A stretch of DNA of 31,012 nt from an uncultured Oscillospiraceae bacterium (GTDB lineage: Bacteria > Bacillota > Clostridia > Oscillospirales > Oscillospiraceae), in contig CAJULZ010000014.1 of NCBI GenBank assembly GCA_910587205.1, positions 1 through 31,012 of the forward strand. The letters run 5' to 3'. The notes below the pieces were generated by a model. The model did no database searches, was not told where the DNA came from, and saw only the letters and a program-made list of their open reading frames with translations. This document shows positions 29,427-31,012 of this stretch, piece after piece (the stretch's first letter is position 1; each line of letters begins with the position of its first letter). Position numbers and translations under genes: made by a program.

Positions 29427-30806
29427 ATGGGAAAATATTTCGGCACCGACGGATTTCGGGGCAAGGCAAACGTGGAGCTCACCGCCGACCACGCCTACGA
29501 GGTGGGGCGGTTCCTGGGCTGGTACTACGGCCGGGAGCACCGGGCCCGTATCGTGGTGGGCAAGGACACCCGGCGGTCCAGCTATATGCTGGAGTACGCC
29601 ATCAGCGCGGGCATGGCCGCGTCCGGCGCGGACGTATACCTGCTCCATGTCACCACCACCCCCTCCGTGTCCTACGTCACCCGCACCGACGGTTTCGACT
29701 GCGGCGTGATGATCTCCGCCTCCCACAATCCCTACTACGACAACGGCATCAAGCTGCTCAACCGGGAGGGGGAGAAGATGGACGAGGGCACCATCCGGTT
29801 GGTGGAGGACTATTTGGACGGAACCCTGTCCGTGGACGGCCAGACCTTTCCCAAGCTGCCCTTCGCCACCAATGACGGGGTGGGCAGCATCGTGGACCAC
29901 ACCGCTGGTCGCAACCGTTATATGGGCTACCTCATTTCGCTGGCGGTGTACTCCTTCCGGGGGAAGAAGATCGCCCTGGACTGCGCCAACGGCTCCGCCT
30001 GGTCCATTGCCCCCAACGTGTTCCGTTCCCTGGGCGCGGACGTGCACGTCATCAACGACCACCCGGACGGGCTGAACATCAACCTGGACGCGGGCTCCAC
30101 CCACATTAAAGGGCTGAGGGAATACGTCAGGGAGCACGGCTGCGACGCGGGGTTTGCTTTCGACGGGGACGCGGATCGCTGCCTGGCTGTGGACGAGCAG
30201 GGCGGGCTGGTGGACGGCGACCAGATCATGTACCTGTACAGTGTGTACATGAAAGAGCGGGGCAAGCTGCTCACCAATACGGTGGTCACGACTGTGATGT
30301 CCAACTTTGGGCTGTACAAGGCCTTTGACGCGGCGGGGGTGGGTTATGCCAAAACCGCCGTGGGGGATAAATACGTCTATGAGGAGATGGTGCGGGGCGG
30401 CCACCGCATTGGCGGGGAGCAGTCGGGCCACATCATCTTCTCCAAGTACGCCCGGACGGGGGACGGCATTCTCACTGCCCTGAAGGTGATGGAGGTCATG
30501 ATGGCCAAGAAAGAGGCCCTCAGCCGCCTGGCCGGACCGGTGACGGTCTATCCGCAGGTGCTCATCAACGTGCGGGTGAAGGACAAGAAGGCCGCCCAGG
30601 ACGACCCCGCCGTCCAGGCGGCGGTGCAGGCCGTGGAGGACGAACTGGGGAACACGGGCCGGATTCTTGTCCGGGAGTCCGGCACCGAGCCGGTGGTGCG
30701 GGTGATGGTGGAGGCCCCGGAGAAGGGCCAATGCCAAAACTTGGCCCAGCGGGTGGTGGATGTTATCATCGCCCAAGGGCACTCGTCGGAGCAAAGCCCG
30801 CTCTGA
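29427..30806 (+). CDS. glmM: Phosphoglucosamine mutase-type phosphohexomutase
   Basis: 459 residues, close to GlmM (about 445-450). It moves phosphate between C6 and C1 of glucosamine phosphate on the way to UDP-GlcNAc. YFGTDGFRG at the N-terminus, phosphoserine Ser99 in SASHNP, magnesium loop DGDADR (246-251), sugar loop GGEQSGH (about 330) and phosphate loop RESGTEP (about 414) are all present. The order of motifs fits GlmM better than phosphomannomutase, but substrate choice within the superfamily is not certain. Starts 4 bp after the beta-helix gene; terminator downstream. Confidence 0.88.
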   Translation: MGKYFGTDGFRGKANVELTADHAYEVGRFLGWYYGREHRARIVVGKDTRRSSYMLEYAISAGMAASGADVYLLHVTTTPSVSYVTRTDGFDCGVMISASHNPYYDNGIKLLNREGEKMDEGTIRLVEDYLDGTLSVDGQTFPKLPFATNDGVGSIVDHTAGRNRYMGYLISLAVYSFRGKKIALDCANGSAWSIAPNVFRSLGADVHVINDHPDGLNINLDAGSTHIKGLREYVREHGCDAGFAFDGDADRCLAVDEQGGLVDGDQIMYLYSVYMKERGKLLTNTVVTTVMSNFGLYKAFDAAGVGYAKTAVGDKYVYEEMVRGGHRIGGEQSGHIIFSKYARTGDGILTALKVMEVMMAKKEALSRLAGPVTVYPQVLINVRVKDKKAAQDDPAVQAAVQAVEDELGNTGRILVRESGTEPVVRVMVEAPEKGQCQNLAQRVVDVIIAQGHSSEQSPL

Positions 30807-30849
30807 TTCGGAACGCCCGGTTGGGCATTCCTCATCCCGCTCCCTTGCT

Positions 30850-30882
30850 CCGGCCAAACCCGCTTCGCTGGGCTTTGGCCGG
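30850..30882. other. Hairpin downstream of the phosphohexomutase gene
   Basis: CCGGCCAAA (30850-30858) pairs with TTTGGCCGG (30874-30882). No T-run follows directly. It lies 43 bp after the stop codon and about 10 bp before the main terminator. Confidence 0.5.
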
Positions 30883-30891
30883 GTATCAAAA

Positions 30892-30929
30892 CCGCCCCGG
30901 AGGGAAATCCCTCCGGGGCGGCTTTACTT
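30892..30929. terminator. Strong terminator between convergent genes
   Basis: A perfect 13-bp stem, CCGCCCCGGAGGG with its complement and an AAAT loop (30892-30921), then CTTTACTT on the plus strand. On the minus strand it is followed by TTTTGATACC, so it can serve both directions. Confidence 0.85.
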
Positions 30930-31010
30930 ATCCTGGGTTTTCAAGCACTTATCGCCAAGCTCAATTGCTCCTTGCAGGGTATCCGCCACATGGCGCCTGT
31001 CCGAAACGGG
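30924..31010 (-). CDS. Possible C-terminal tail of a convergent gene
   Basis: One minus-strand frame stays open from the window edge to a TAA at 30924, which abuts the terminator. The visible end reads ADTLQGAIELGDKCLKTQDK. The other two minus frames stop earlier. Position before a bidirectional terminator supports it, but 28 codons are too few to identify a family. Confidence 0.4.
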   Translation of the reverse strand, partial: PVSDRRHVADTLQGAIELGDKCLKTQDK

Positions 31011-31012
31011 AA

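Noticed and set aside
1..31012. CRISPR arrays, rRNA, tRNA, insertion sequences, phage genes
   Set aside because: No regularly spaced repeats, tRNA cloverleaf, transposase or phage-like frame was seen in reading both strands.

Overview
This window comes from a GC-rich, endospore-forming member of the Clostridia, most likely Oscillospiraceae (the Flavonifractor / Pseudoflavonifractor / Lawsonibacter neighbourhood). The placement is an inference from a sporulation gene (spoIIR), a six-gene Rnf complex in the clostridial order C-D-G-E-A-B, a glycine T-box, SigA-type promoters with 16-17 bp spacers, strong Shine-Dalgarno sites and high GC. No rRNA, tRNA, CRISPR array, transposase or phage gene was seen.

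Layout. (1) 1-2440, minus strand: a promoter and a glycine T-box lead into an acyltransferase-3 membrane protein and then glyS, which runs off the left edge. (2) 2410-3290, minus: two AT-rich genes for small exported or anchored proteins. They have their own promoter, which sits in a second, internally deleted copy of the T-box leader. (3) 3300-6000, plus: cinA and an exported protein with a degenerate deacetylase-like domain. (4) 6166-19280, minus: a long aromatic amino-acid region. Reading with transcription, it runs aroF, a DUF6054-like gene, aroB, aroA, a GNAT gene, an AT-rich hydrolase, aroC, a gamma-carbonic-anhydrase-like gene, pheA, aroK, aroQ, aroE, an S66 peptidase, ispE and spoIIR. 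All seven shikimate enzymes plus the phenylalanine branch enzyme are present. (5) 19285-20591, minus: two overlapping membrane-protein genes. (6) 20658-22297, plus: a consensus promoter, a long structured non-coding leader ending in a strong terminator, then an MFS transporter. (7) 22348-27515, plus: the rnfCDGEAB operon. (8) 27644-30806, plus: a NusG-II-domain protein, a Gx-transporter-family protein, a tiny membrane protein, a left-handed beta-helix protein and a GlmM-type phosphohexomutase. The tail of an unidentified convergent gene may lie at the right edge.

Main regulatory observations. The aroF leader has a promoter, an unannotated 31-codon leader peptide with five Phe codons and one Trp codon, a terminator hairpin, and a 7-base segment at the leader stop codon that is perfectly complementary to the terminator's 5' arm. 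Together these make a textbook-style ribosome-mediated attenuator for the aromatic operon. The 250-nt structured leader before the MFS gene matches no RNA class I recognise and could be an undescribed riboswitch or small RNA. The T-box has been duplicated, and the second copy has lost exactly the part that reads the tRNA anticodon.

Limits: everything was read by eye. Family names rest on remembered motifs, RNA structures are hand-paired, and no alignment, folding or database search was run.
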